The translations under genes and the position numbers were made by a program. The notes below the pieces were generated by a model. It worked only from the letters and a program-made list of their open reading frames with translations. It had not been told where the DNA came from and made no database searches. Shown one piece after another: positions 11,500 to 23,407 of a DNA stretch of 64,000 bases. The stretch is from the NCBI RefSeq assembly GCF_036711975.1, contig NC_091972.1, positions 1,431,001 through 1,495,000 on the forward strand. Direction: 5' to 3'. The number at the start of each line of letters is the position of its first letter. Position 1 is the stretch's first letter. This DNA comes from Onthophagus taurus. Taxonomy: Eukaryota; Arthropoda; Insecta; Coleoptera; Scarabaeidae.

Positions 11500-12300
11500 T
11501 ACAGCCAAATATGGTCAAGGAGGTGAGGGGTAAGACATTTCCGATAATAGTTCGCATATTTTCCGCCGGCCAAATCCAACTGGTCGCACAATATATACAT
11601 TTAGCTCATCGTGTCTTCGGAATTCCAATTCCCCAGCCTTTGCAGTCTTCACAGTGCCTTGATGCCTGGTTCCTAACGGACATAGCCTTTCCAATACCCG
11701 ACTCCCAAATAGTTCTGCTGGATCTTCTTTCGTTTGGACTCGAATGTATCGTTTTTTTCACATTTTTTCATTACCCATTCGTTGAACGTGGTCGTATTTT
11801 GGTCTTTCCGTCTGCTCTTCTCAAGAAGTTCACTTTCACTGCCTGTAACCTGTTCTCCAATCGTTTCGCATACATACAGCACCATAGAGATGAAGATGGT
11901 GCTATATAATTGCTGTTTTCACTTTTTAGAAATGTTTTTGATCAATGAAGGGAATGATATGTTTTTGCACTTTTGTAGTTGACTTCATATTTCCACCTCA
12001 CATCTCTGCCGTGATCCATTTTTGTTCCAACGCTTTGGTTACGTTGTTATCGTTGAGGACCAGATCTATTTCTTTTCCGATCAAGCAAAGATATTATGTT
12101 TTTGCTCTCTGTTCGTGACATGGCTCCACCAGTCAATGTGGAGCTATTAATTTCCTTGTCATATACTCGTCCTAGACCACTACCTCCAAAGATGTACTTG
12201 TTTTCCGTTATTATCCTCTCGTACAGTTTTTTTTTGATTTTATTAATCAGTATGGTTACTCCCTTACTGGCTCTTGCATTTTTAAAAACTCCGTTGTACC
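11500..12300 (-). pseudogene. Decayed LINE-like reverse-transcriptase remnant
   Basis: On the minus strand, broken reading frames contain words such as WCCMYAKRLENRLQAVKVNF followed by LRRADGKTKIRPRST. These resemble the region after the reverse-transcriptase core in many LINEs (a WTLNK..RRLEA.EMKFLRR..G pattern). Stops and frame changes are frequent, so it is an old fragment. The assignment rests on one short motif and could be wrong; the rest of the stretch is unrecognised. Confidence 0.35.
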
Positions 12301-12381
12301 GGGTGGCCCGTTACTTAATTAATAAAACTGATTCAATAAATTTAAATAATTTATTTCTTTAAAGATTTTAAAAAAATAATT

Positions 12382-12454
12382 CGCCCAACGTGGGGCTCGA
12401 ACCCACGACCCTGAGATTAAGAGTCTCATGCTCTACCGACTGAGCTAGCCGGGC
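12382..12454 (-). tRNA. tRNA-Lys (CTT)
   Basis: A 73-nt minus-strand cloverleaf. It starts GCCCGGCTAGCTCAGTCGGT, has anticodon loop CTCTTAA between TGAGA and TCTCA (anticodon CTT), a T arm with GGGTTCGAGCCCC, and an acceptor 3' strand GTTGGGC with G as discriminator base. There is no intron and no encoded CCA. All arms pair, so it looks functional. Confidence 0.95.
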
Positions 12455-13606
12455 AGATACTTCAAGTTTGGCTCAATTGAAAATCGTAATCTCTTAAAAA
12501 TAAAAATATAATTGAAATATTAAATTTTAATTATAGTTCGTTTTTTTTCTATAATACTTGTCAATGTAAATTTTTTAGGGTTTCTATTGGTATTATCTTA
12601 CCTTATTTTTTGTAACATTTTCAGTAACTAAATAGTTGAGGTTAAAATACTAATACATTTTTAGATTAATACGTTTTTAACGAAGTACATATTTATTGTA
12701 AAAACGTGCTACAAAGTAATTAAATAGAACCAAATACCTTTTCTAATAAACACCCCACAACATTTTTTATGCACCTTTTCTTTTTGAATAACGAAAACTC
12801 AAACGTCAGTGTGACATATCTATTTCAAAATATGATAAAACAAAACTCCCTGTTAATTTTGCCAACTTTACAATAATTTCGCAGGTATTATAGAAAAAAA
12901 AATGAACTATACATAATAATTCATTAAAATATAACATGAAACATTATAATCTACAATTGTGATTAAACCTTGAAATTTCAATAATTTTTGCTACAACATT
13001 TTTTGACATTTCATTATGACAGAAAAAAGATTTACATTTTTAAGAAAAAAAATGTCTTTTTCCTTGATTTATGTCAAGATAAAAATGGTGTAATCGTATA
13101 AAATGGGGAAAGAAAAAGTAACAAAGGTCAGGAGAACGTTATTGGGTAAGAAATAAGCTAAAAAAAATTAAGTGTAGAAACGTAGGGTATTTTTGTAAAT
13201 TATTCGATTACCACACGGTAAGTATCAATTGATGTATTGTTAAAGTAGGTCACAATGGTGAAAATACGCCCTAAACTCCCCTTTTGTGAGGGGCTTCTCG
13301 TTGCAGAGTAAGGAACCGCATGCGCCAATGTACGCGTGAAAGGAACGAAACCAAAATTGGGGTTAGTCGCTAAAACGAGGCCGGCGTGAAAATGTTTGGC
13401 TACATTGTCTTCCAATTTAAAAATGTTTCAATTTTTATTTAATAATTATATAAGTATTAGAATTAACAAAATTAGTAACTAAAACATTAGTGGTAGTACA
13501 AACAAGAAATCAATCAATTACACAAATAATTAGATTAGGAAGATTATTTTTGGAATATTTCTAAACAGATTCTAAAAATGTTATTTTATTTTATTAAACC
13601 ATAAAT
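12455..13606. promoter_or_regulatory. Intergenic and putative EFR3 promoter region
   Basis: 12455-13190 is AT-rich with nothing recognised. 13250-13410 is clearly richer in G, C and CpG than its surroundings and lies 200-350 bp upstream of the EFR3 start codon, so it is the likeliest promoter or 5' UTR segment. This is inferred from position and composition only. Confidence 0.35.
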
Positions 13607-15311
13607 ATGGCTAATATCGTTAAGTGTTGCTTTAACCCAACGAATATATCCGATATTGTTGAAACTGTAGTGCAAAAATGTACAGATCCCGGATGTAAGT
13701 ATGTAAAATTATTTATGAATATATTATATTCCTTTTTCATAAAACTCATTACAATTTATAATAAATCTAAAATAATTCAAATCAGTAAACATTTTCGCGC
13801 GATACTTTTAAAATATTCACTCGCACATCAATCGTTAGATGACGCCAGTGTCTCGTCTGCGGCAAAACGTCATTCATTAAAATGAATCTGTCAAGAGTTG
13901 ATTGTTGAACGGTTCGTTGTTTTTAATTGTTAGCAACAAATAAGATTATATTAACGATGTTTGGTAATTAATTGTTCATTTGTTAACCGAAAACTATACT
14001 TTTCCCTTCTAAGTATACGTTTTTGTTTTGTACTTTTAGGTTGTTGCGGTTGCTGCAGTGCCCTTAGGCCTAGATACAAACGATTAGTTGATAATATATT
14101 CCCCGCTTCACCTCAAGAAGGGTTAATAAAAGGCAATTTGGAAAAGCTAACGTTCTATTCGTTGAGTTCTCCAGAAAAATTAGATCGTATAGGTGATTAT
14201 TTATATCAGAAAGCTGCAAGGGATATATCTCGAAAAAGATATGGGTGAGTTTATTTATTAAAAGGCATTTTATGTTACATTTTTGTTAGTTAGTGTTGAA
14301 TGGATAAAGATTTTTATGATTAATTTGATAAGGTTTATAGAATTAGATAAGTTTGTAAAAGTGTCAATAAAGATTTAAAGATTAATTTAAAATTAGAAAA
14401 GAGTACAAGATAATTCTTTCCTTTTATTATTTAGCTTTGTTATTATTGCAATGGAGGCTATGGACCAACTTCTTCACGCCTGTCACTCTCAACAACTTAA
14501 TTTATTTGTGGAAAGTTATTTAAAAATGATACAAAAACTTTTAGAATCAACCGAACCTGAATTACAAATTTTGGCAACTCTATCAGTAAGAAAAATTAAT
14601 TGCAGTACACTTTAATATTATTTAACTATAATTTTGTTTTAGTTTGTTAAATTTGCCAACATTGAAGAAGATACCCCATCGTATCATAGAAGATATGACT
14701 TTTTTGTTAGTAAATTCTCTTCAATGTGTCACAGTGGGGCTCAAGGGGATAATAGAAATAGAATTCGCGTGGCGGGAATTCAGGGTTTACAGGCTGTGGT
14801 TAGAAAAACTGTTTCTGATGATTTAGTGGAAAACATTTGGAAACCAGTTCATATGGACAAAATCGTGCCCAGTTTACTTTTTAATATGCAGGTAATTTTT
14901 GTGATTTTCAAGGCCTTTATGCAATTAAAATAACGTTTTAAACGCAAGTTGTGTAATTAAACGTAATTAGGGTCACTTAACTTAAATTGAAACTATAAAA
15001 TGTAACTTTTTTTTAGGAATCAAGTTTTTATTTAAAGGAACCGAATAGCACCGATATTATCCCTGAAGATCATGCGAATGATCCCCCAATGCTTGCGGAA
15101 ACTTGCTTACGCGAATTGGTGACACGAGCATCGTTTGGGCATATTCGAGCGGTTTTAAGACCCGTTTTAAAGTAATTGGGGATAAATTTATTTTGTAAAT
15201 TATGTTCCATTGTTATTTTTATTCCTTTCCAGACATTTTGACTTGCACAAGTTATGGGTTCCAAATCAATTTGCAATCCATACATTTCGAATCATCATAT
15301 TTTCAATTCAA
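13607..15311 (+). CDS. EFR3: EFR3 homologue (rolling blackout/stmA), exons 1-6
   Basis: Exons 13607-13694, 14040-14244, 14435-14585, 14643-14891, 15017-15171 and 15233-15311; every junction is GT/AG and phases agree. With exons 7-12 at 29419-31389 this gives 869 residues. EFR3 is the palmitoylated plasma-membrane anchor that recruits the PI4-kinase III-alpha complex; in Drosophila it is needed for phototransduction and synaptic function. Family landmarks: CCGCCSALRPRYKRLVDNIF (residues about 30-49, cysteines being the expected palmitoylation sites), NIEEDTPSYHRRYDFF, and MDKIVPSLLFNMQ. The start exon adds a 29-residue leader beginning MANIVKCCFNP. The gene is then interrupted by a 14.1-kb intron packed with transposons. 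Confidence 0.95.
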
Positions 15312-16242
15312 GTAAGAAATTAAATTTAGGACTAAGTATATGATAGACTGGTGCGAATGCTTTTTATTTTATTTTGGTCATAAAGATAAAAAATTTCATG
15401 AGAAGTAGATTATAGTGTGGTATACAGGGTGGTTCAGTTTTTAATCGGGAAACTTTACTAGGACGTAGTACTTGCCAAAATAACACAAGTTTTTTATATA
15501 AACATAGGGTCGCAACTCTTTTGTTTTCGAGCTATGAGCGATCAAAGTTGAGCTAAAAATTTACATTTTATTATTTATTTCGGCTATAAGTAAACCGAAG
15601 AATTTGAAATTTGGTATGTATTTACTACTGGTTAACATCTTGTTTTCTAGCATACCTTAAGCTTCCCTAGCGCCCTCTAAGGGGATGAAATTCACCACCC
15701 CCTTGGTTCTTTTTAGAAGAACTTTTTAACGCAATGCAATATTAACATAGAAAAATATGGGTTGTACAGCTCATTCTTTAGTGGTTCTTTTTTGTCTCTT
15801 TAGTTTTTCTCTTAAAATTGATAGTTTTTGCGTAAAAAAATAAAATATGTTACATTGCGCGGCAAAGCGCTACCTACAAATAAAAAACAAAATTTTAAGT
15901 TGGCTATGGAAGATGTAAACTTACCAGGATTTTGGGCTAACACAATAACACAAATTATTTACGATTTCGTCTCTTGACTTGTTTTCTCATTAAAGTAATA
16001 AAAAATTTAATTAAATTTAAGTTAAAATAATCATTCAAAAGATAAGTAACATTTAATAATAAATTAAATAGTATACTAAAAAAATGGAAATTACAAGAGA
16101 AAAATGTTAAAAAACAAACAGAAAACTAATTAAGAATCAAAATGAAACAAATTTATCAAAAAAACTCATTACAAAAATAAACACAATTAATTTAAAAATT
16201 GTTCAAACTGCATGCCATTGTTATCAATATTTGAAATATTAT

Positions 16243-17228
16243 TTATTTTGCTAATATTTGAAACGGATTGTTCCTTAAAGTGTTAGCAGCGTCTTTTATT
16301 TTTCCCAACAGTTCTTCCCGAGTGTTTATTGGAGCGGCGTAAACTAGATTTTTCATATAGCCCCACACAAAAAAATCTAAAACGTTAAGATCAGGAGACC
16401 TTGGTGGCCAGGCAACGGGACCTCGGTTTGCCTCTTGATAATTGACAGGACCTAGTCGTCCTATCCGTCTATGTCCATAACGTGCGTTACACCATGCACG
16501 TATCCATCTGAAGCCAATGTTGCTCCAGATCACCTAGAGGAACGTCCGATAAACATTCCGCCAAATCGTTTTGCAAAAAATTTAAAAACATCGTTGCGTT
16601 CAAACGAGGTGGCAAAAAATAAGGCCCACAGAGGTTATTATTAATGACACCCATCCACACATTAAAACTAAACTCTGTTTGGTAGGTTTTTGGACGTATT
16701 GCATGGGGATTTTCATGCTCCCAACTATGTAAGTTATGGTAATTTACGACACCCCTTCTTGTAAACGTGGCTTCATCTGTCCACAAAATCTTCTTACAAA
16801 AATTTTGGCCACCTACAGAAAGTTACTCTTTTAGGACCATCTTCAGGTCTTAAATTTTGTACAGGTTGAAAACGATAGGGTTTCCTGTGGTCCTTCTTCA
16901 CAGTTCGTAAAATTGTACTTCTTGAGACTCGTAAATTTTGAGCTTGAAGTAGTCTAGCAGCTATGCGACTGCTTAATGTGCTGTCATTATCAAAAAGGTT
17001 TAAAATTGCTCTTTGGTTTCTGTTATTTTGATTATTTCGTACTTGCTGGGTATTTAAACCATATTGTCGAAAACGTTGATGTGTATTGATAAATACCTGA
17101 GGATCAGGACATCTTCTATTAGGAAACCTTCTAGCGTATTCTCTAGATGCCGCTTCCGCATTTCCATCACAAAAACCATAAATAAAATGAATGTCTGCGT
17201 ATTCTTCTGTCGAAAATAATCGTGGCAT
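16243..17228 (-). pseudogene. Mariner-type transposase with DUF4817-like N-terminus, broken
   Basis: Minus-strand pieces in order: MPRLFSTEEYADIHFIYGFC... (DUF4817-like helix-turn-helix, 17228 to about 16795), KKILWTDEATFTRRGVVNYH (first catalytic Asp), LEQHWLQMD (second Asp) and VAWPPRSPDLNVLDFFVWGY (third Asp), ending near 16243. This is the order and spacing of the insect Tc3/mariner-like family. A one-base frame change near 16800 and a second disruption just after the second Asp (near 16505) make it inactive. It is the expected enzyme of the surrounding long-TIR element 15425-20998. Confidence 0.8.
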
Positions 17229-18304
17229 GATCAATTTTTCGTAGTTTTTTAAACAATGATCAACAATAAAAAAATAATGATACTTTTACTTAATAACAAT
17301 CAAGAAATATTTTCAATAATTGTCAACAATTAAGAGGATTTAACGTAACTAACAGCTCGTCTCAATACAAACATAAATTGTTTTTTGAAAATCAAAGCCA
17401 ACTTTTAGAGTAATTTTAGCTAAGCATGGCGCACAGTGGTCTAAATGCGAAAAAACCCGAACAAAAATATTTTAACGCAGTTTGGGTTGAGATAATTTTT
17501 TGAAACTTGGTATGTGGCTATAGGACTATATGCTAAAGACTTTGTGAACTTTTGGATCAAATATGTCAACCGGAAGTACTAATTTACTTGAGGTCACAGT
17601 CTATTTTTTTCATATAATTTAGGTCCTTAGAATTGAATAAATAAAAAATTTTATACAACGCTATTAAATCGTGAAGGATAGCTAAATACAAAATTGTTTA
17701 AACTAAATTGGTTATATAGTTTACTTCGATGTAAGGTTTCTATAAATAAATCTTTAACTACAGAGTGTCTCACATATCTGGTTCGTTAGAACTTTTTCAG
17801 GTTCCACCATTCGTACAATTTTGAAATTTTGGTAGCATGGGTTGTTCATTCGGAACTTTCAATCTAAAATATTTTCAAGATGGCTGCCACTTCCGGTCTA
17901 CCGAAATAGACCATAACTTCGTTATTTTAAATGGAATGCTATAGTTTTTATTACACCATTTGATTGTACGTAAAAAATAGGTCAACTTTGATAAAAGTTA
18001 TTGGTACCTAACGTTTTTTGTTTTCGAGTTATTTTGGTTCTAAACTTTTTTTGGTAAATTTCACCATGCTCTTTAAAACCCCATATCTCAGCCAACGTTC
18101 ATTCAAAAAAGGTCTAAATTGGTACGATTATTCTTCAAGTGCTGTCAAGTAGATTGTCATTTGTTGTATCGGAGTATCTTATACAGGATGGTCAAAAATT
18201 GAATTATTGTTTCTCCATTTTCAATGGCGAGAAAGTAGAAAATTTTAAATGGAACGAACCATGCTTTTTTAGCCAATCAGAAATGGACTTTAATTCTCTA
18301 TAAA
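17229..18304. other. Non-coding interior of long-TIR element
   Basis: AT-rich, no coding frame. TACAGAGTGTCTC near 17761 and TACAGGATGGTC near 18182 resemble ends of other TA-target elements, but I could not pair them confidently. Confidence 0.35.
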
Positions 18305-18900
18305 TTATCTACGTTGCTTAACAATATGTGTTTCTTCTTGTTCTGTTTCAGACCATTCTTCGTCATCTTCATCTTCGTTGCATCCTGCCTCATATAGCTC
18401 TTGTTCTGATTCTTGTTCTTCGTCATATTCATCTTCTTTTTCGCCATCTTTTTCTTCTTCCTGGTCTTCTACCTTGTCTATTATAAGTAATCTTTTAGTC
18501 TCGATACTCATCTTTTTATGTTTTCTAGAAATGTGCTGTTGAAAATTACTTATAAATGGATGTGAGCTGGGGGGGGGGGGGGGGGGGTGAAATGGGGCTG
18601 AGTAGCAGTCTTTTAAATAGATCTTCATTCGTATCCAATCTACTACATTTCCTTGTGTGGCTCTCTCTAAATTCCGACAACCCTCCAATAGGTAGTAGAG
18701 CTTCTTTAATGACTGCAGATCCATGTATTAAAATTTTATGAACGCTGGTTGGCATATAGTACCAACTATAAAATGGACGTACTTTTCGGCAGTTTTGAAA
18801 CAATATTTATCAAATTCATTGTAATTAATATTGTACCCACTGTTTATTGCAGCCAAAACAACGCCAAATCGCTGTATTAGTTCCTCGTCAATTCTTTAAA
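18305..18900 (-). pseudogene. C-terminal remnant of an unnamed transposon protein
   Basis: Minus strand: RIDEELIQRFGVVLAAINSG, then WYYMPTSVHKILIHGSAVI, ALLPIGGLSEFRESHTRKCS and an acidic tail of Glu/Asp ending at 18305. I recall the motif (WYYMP..VHKILIHG..VI...LPIGQLSEE) from uncharacterised insect transposon proteins but do not name the family. A run of 18 G at about 18571-18588 lies where the frame changes, so the copy is broken. The N-terminal catalytic part is not present nearby. Confidence 0.5.
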
Positions 18901-20589
18901 TGAAGTATAAAGTGATTAGTACATGCGCGCTTACTATAAAATTGTCATAACAGTAATCTCTGATGATAATTTATTAAAACTACGTATCAACTAGTCACCT
19001 TCCAAGTTCTAATTTCTAATCTATATGAAATGTGAAGCAGACACACACAAAACCGAATGTATGCATGGAGAACAGACAAACCAAACTTAAAACCTTCTAG
19101 CACTACCGTGCATCTGTGAAATTTTTGCTCTGCATAAATAACATTCCATTCCAGATGATTGCTTCAAATTCCAATCAAAGAATTACAGACCTACAACATG
19201 TATGAATAATTCAAATAAAGTTTTAAGAAAACGAAGACTTTATACCTTGCCATCCACCATCGTGAAATAAAGAGAAAAGTTAACACTTACACATTTTGAG
19301 ATATATGGCTGAAGGGAGCTTATTTGGTTTGAAATATATATTTTTCTTCGGTTCTTATAAGAGCGGCATTTTCATGCACCCATTGTAATCTAATCGGTCT
19401 ACAAAACCGTATAGATTATGGTGTGGGGTTCTTCCACAATACAATATTATTATCATTGTCTTCCAATCGTAATGGGACTAGGAAGACACAAATAGCGAAT
19501 CATCTTTTCCCTCTGCATTTGTGATGAACTTTTGTTTATAAGTTGAATGACATCCGCTACCATCAAACCCCCACTTACAACGTAATATAGAATTTACATT
19601 TACATTTGGATAATTATCGAAACAATTAAAAAAAATTTTTTAAATATTATTTAATAAAACTGGTTCGAAGTGTTTCTGAAGAAGGTTGCAACATGGCATC
19701 CGAAACGTCAAACCTTTTCTTAAAAGACGCACGGCAAAACCCGAAAGTTTCTAGTGTTAGTTCTAGTTTTAGTTTTAATTTTAGTTCAATTTACTCCGGC
19801 CGTGAAAGCGTTCGTACTTACAAAAAAAGTAGATATTTCAAGTGTTCCAGTTTTTTGCCGCACTGTATCTAACAACCACTTCCGGTTGTTAGATATGCCT
19901 GAAACTTTAAGTCTGGTATTCCATTATTGTTATGCAAGTTTACACCAAATATACGAGATTTATCTTTTAAGAAAAAGAATATAAGCATTTTATATGAAAA
20001 CGGTCAAATAACACACTCAGTCACTGATCATCTTTGATCGTTAATATCTTGGAAAGGAGCAAGTTAAAGCAAGATGTGGTTATCATGTTATATAGAGCAC
20101 ATCTCAAAGAATAAGAATATTCTAGCGACAAAAGTTCTTCTTGCGTCTTCTGCGAGATATATATGTTAAAACATTTGGTTGTAACTTCAAGTAGGTGTTA
20201 ATTAGCTTTAAAAGAAGTGCTTATTACGTATTTCTGCAAAAATATTTTAAAAATTAGAAAAGTGCCAAATGAAGACCTTTCTATACTGTTCAAGATAACA
20301 ACAACGCATTGTCTTGAAAAAGTGGAACACAATATATTTTCTTCATCTAAAGTTGTAGCATTTTATGATATTTAATACACAAGAATTGTAGTACTGTTTT
20401 ATTGCGTACAGTTAGCACTAGAAAGTACATAACACTTTATTCCTTTCACCTCTCAGTCTATTAGGACCTAAAGTACATATAACATGTAAAAAAAAACGAA
20501 AAAAAAAATTTCGAAAATTTGATTTTCGTTCACATTTTACCGCTTGTGGACCACTGTGTGGCGGTACATGGCACGACATTCCATTTTTT
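18901..20589. other. Non-coding interior of long-TIR element
   Basis: AT-rich without a credible gene. Contains a CTGAAGA...GAAAC motif (19676-19706) and, just after, an inverted copy of the ACTAGAAC/GCCGTGCGTC dispersed repeat (about 19725-19795). Confidence 0.4.
19725..19795 (-). repeat. Dispersed ACTAGAAC/GCCGTGCGTC repeat copy 2
   Basis: Reads AAAGACGCACGGCAAAACCC, then TTCTAGTGTTAGTTCTAG on the plus strand, the inverse of the copies at 8205 and 47890. Confidence 0.4.
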
Positions 20590-21517
20590 ACACAAAAACT
20601 ATCAATTTTAGGAAAAAAACTAAAGAGACAAAAAAGTACCATTAAAGAATGAGCTTTATAACCAATATTTTTTTATGTTGATACTCCATGGCGTTAAAAA
20701 GTTCTTCTACAAAGAACCAAGGGGGTGGTGAATTTCATCCCCTTAGAGGGCGCTAGGGAAGCTTAAGGTATGCTAGAAAACAAGATGTTAACCAGTAGTA
20801 AATACATACCAAATTTCAAATTCTTCGGTTTACTTATAGCCGAAATAAATAATAAAATGTAAATTTTTAGCTCAACTTTGATCGCTCATAGCTCGAAAAC
20901 AAAAGAGTTGCGACCCTATGTTTATATAAAAAACTTGTGTTATTTTGGCAAGTACTACGTCCTAGTAAAGTTTCTCGATTAAAAACTGAACCACCCTGTA
21001 TATTGAGGATCTTATTTCTATATGGAAATTATTGGAGTTCACTTCCTCTATCTCTCTTCCCTGCCACATCCATTCCTCCCCCTCTCTTCTCCCCCCCTTT
21101 GCAGAACTTCATGATCTTTGTCTTCTTAACGTTTACCTCCAACCATTTTATCTCCTTCATATCCACCGTCTCTCTAGCCATGACCACCACCCCACCATTT
21201 GCCCCCTCGCGAGTCTCTCTTCCAAGTCCGTCGTATACATCGCAAACAGTGTGGGATTAAGCGGGCACGCTTGTCTCAATCTTTATCGTCCCGAATACCT
21301 CGCTTAATTCTTCCCCCACTTTAACCATAGCCATTGTCTTCCTGTACATCTACTTCACTCTTTCTATCAGCTGTTCTGTGATAGCTCTCCTCCTCATTTC
21401 CTCCCACATCTTCCCTCTATCAACCTTATCAAATACCGCCTTCAGGTCTATGAACAATGCATGCAACTTTCCTCCCTTCTTGTTCAAATCCTTATTTGGC
21501 AGGTGTTTCAATGTGTA

Positions 21518-22161
21518 CAGGGTGTCCAAATTTCGATGGGTTTACAGGGTATCTCAGTTATTATGAAACATAGAAAGTTGCGGCTTTCGCGAACCTGAGC
21601 TACTTTTTTGTGAAACTTACAATGGCGCAAACCAAATTTTCATAGCCCTTTTCGTTTTTGATATACAGGGAGTGTTTGAAATTTACGATTTTCAAACACC
21701 TCCTGTATCTCGGCTATCCGGAAACTTAGTAAAAAAGTAAAAACGGGTTCTAATAGATTTTTTCACGTGGAATCCAATGGTGCACGTAGAATTTTTCTAG
21801 TCATCACGGTTTTTGAGTTATAAACACAACTCAAATACTAAATACTCAACTTCTAAAATACTTAACTCTTTATAACTCAAAAACCGTGATGACTAGAAAA
21901 ATTCTACGTGCAGCATTGGATTCTACGTGAAAAAATCTATTAGAACCCGTTTTTACATTTCCGGATAGCCGAGATACAGGAGGTGTCTGAAAATCGTAAA
22001 TTTTGAAACACACCCTGTATATCAAAAAGGAAGAGGGCTATGAAAATTTGGTTTGCGAAAAAGTTTCATAAAAAAGTAGCTCAGGTTCGCGAAAGCCGCA
22101 ACTTTCTATCTTTCATAATAACTGAGATACCCTGCAAACCCATCGAAATTTGGACACCCTG
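21518..22161. mobile_element. Palindromic MITE (CAGGGTGTCC ends)
   Basis: 644 bp, almost wholly two inverted arms: CAGGGTGTCCAAATTTCGAT at 21518 returns inverted, ending at 22161. TA precedes (21516-21517) and follows (22162-22163). The centre near 21840 is a short spacer. No coding frame. It is inserted in the LINE remnant. Confidence 0.85.
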
Positions 22162-22163
22162 TA

Positions 22164-22914
22164 CAGTGTGTCCCAGGATAGATGTTACAAGAGGTATAAT
22201 GACTTAAAAATGTTTGAATTTTATTTTATGGCTAAGGAATTAAGCCCTGCTTGGTGTGAACAGAATTTTAAGAATATTTTCATATTTTGAAAACAAAGGC
22301 GACCTTGACAATGAATCGAAAACTATTTTTAGTTTAGGTAAAGTAATCTTTTTGTTCATGATACGGAAAAATTTTATTAAGAAAAGTTATTCAAAATGAG
22401 AAATTATGGTCCTATACAAAATTTCAGAAGGATCTATCTACTTAGGTTGAACCATCACATTTTAGTTTAAATAACATAAATCTTGTATAGTAATTGAAAT
22501 GTGAACTAAAGCTGAGGTATAATACAATTTATTTGTTAATATTTACTACTTAAGTCATTTTTTTTTTCAAGGCATTTTTCATTGTATTTTTTTTTTCTTC
22601 ACTCTGATCTAACCTAAAATATGATGGTTTAATCAATGTAGGTAGATCTTTCTGAAATTTTGCAGAGTGTCATAATTTTTCATTCTGAACAACTTTCCTT
22701 AATGACATTTTGCCGTATCATGAACAAAAAGCTTACTTTACCGGAACTAAAAACAGTTTAGCTTCACCATCAAGGCCGTGTTGATTTTCAAAACATGGCA
22801 ATATACGTAAAATTCTCTCCACACCAAGCAGGGCTTAATTCCTCAGCCTTAAAATAAAATTCAAAAATTTTTAAGTCATTATACCTCTTGTAACATCTAT
22901 CCTGGGACACACTG
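22164..22914. mobile_element. Palindromic MITE (CAGTGTGTCC ends)
   Basis: 751 bp with inverted arms starting CAGTGTGTCCCAGGATAGAT at 22164 and ending complementary at 22914; TA at 22162-22163 and 22915-22916. It shares the first TA with the MITE to its left. No coding frame. Confidence 0.85.
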
Positions 22915-23085
22915 TATATGTTGTCTCTTCCCTTCCTGAATCCCGTCTGCCCATCCCGCCACAACTCCCCCCTCTCCATTTCCTCTTCCAATCTCCCCAG
23001 CAGTACCTTTGCATCCATTTTAAATGTAGTGTCCAACAGGGTGATCCCTCTATAATTGTCCACCACTCTTTTACTCCCCTGCAGG

Positions 23086-23407
23086 CAAGGACAGTAGAAT
23101 CTAACAGGACTGCTACATCCATTGTATTTTTGTAGTCCACTACGGATTGGTTGCCCGCACTCTACGTCACACTATTTGCCACGCCTGGTTACTGTCTGTG
23201 TTTTTAGAGGTTATATGATAGACATTAATACGTCTAAAAACATAAAACTTCAAAAATAATATAAATAAGTCTAGGATATAACCTCTAAAAACACAGCAAA
23301 CGCATAGACCATAACAACAGATGGGCGTGGAAAATGATGTGACGTAGTTTGCGGGCTGGTTGTCACAACAATAGATGTAGCAGTCCTGTTAGATTCTACT
23401 GTCCTTG
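23086..23407. mobile_element. MULE-type palindromic MITE, copy 1
   Basis: 322-bp palindrome starting CAAGGACAGTAGAATCTAAC and ending with its complement. Flanks are CCCTGCAGG (23077-23085) and CCCTGCGGG (23408-23416), a 9-bp target duplication with one mismatch. Nine bases is the hallmark of Mutator-like elements. A second copy lies at 42790-43113. No coding frame, so it depends on an enzyme from elsewhere. Confidence 0.85.

Larger units (their letters stand above)
15425..20998. mobile_element. Long-TIR mariner-like element in EFR3 intron 6
   Basis: The ends CAGGGTGGTTCAGTTTTTAA (15425) and its complement (ending 20998) sit between TA dinucleotides at 15423-15424 and 20999-21000. The inverted arms extend about 415 bp (15425-15840 and 20590-20998). 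Inside are a broken mariner-type transposase on the minus strand (16243-17228) and, further in, foreign material: sequences starting TACAGAGTGTCTCACATATC near 17761 and TACAGGATGGTCAAAAATTG near 18182, which look like ends of further elements, and a decayed protein fragment at 18305-18900. It interrupts no exon. Confidence 0.8.

Noticed and set aside
11448-11909. 153-codon plus-strand frame
   Set aside because: No recognisable features; the minus strand of the same stretch holds LINE-like words.
13200-13415. 71-codon minus-strand frame upstream of EFR3
   Set aside because: No recognisable protein features; position and composition fit the EFR3 promoter or 5' UTR better.
19754-19984. 76-codon frame starting with repeated LVLVL residues
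   Set aside because: The start is a by-product of the TTAGTTCTAGTTTTAG repeat; nothing else supports a gene.
20937-21307. Overlapping plus-strand frames of 107 and 91 codons
   Set aside because: They cross the end of the long-TIR element at 20998 and lie opposite LINE coding sequence; pyrimidine-rich shadow frames.
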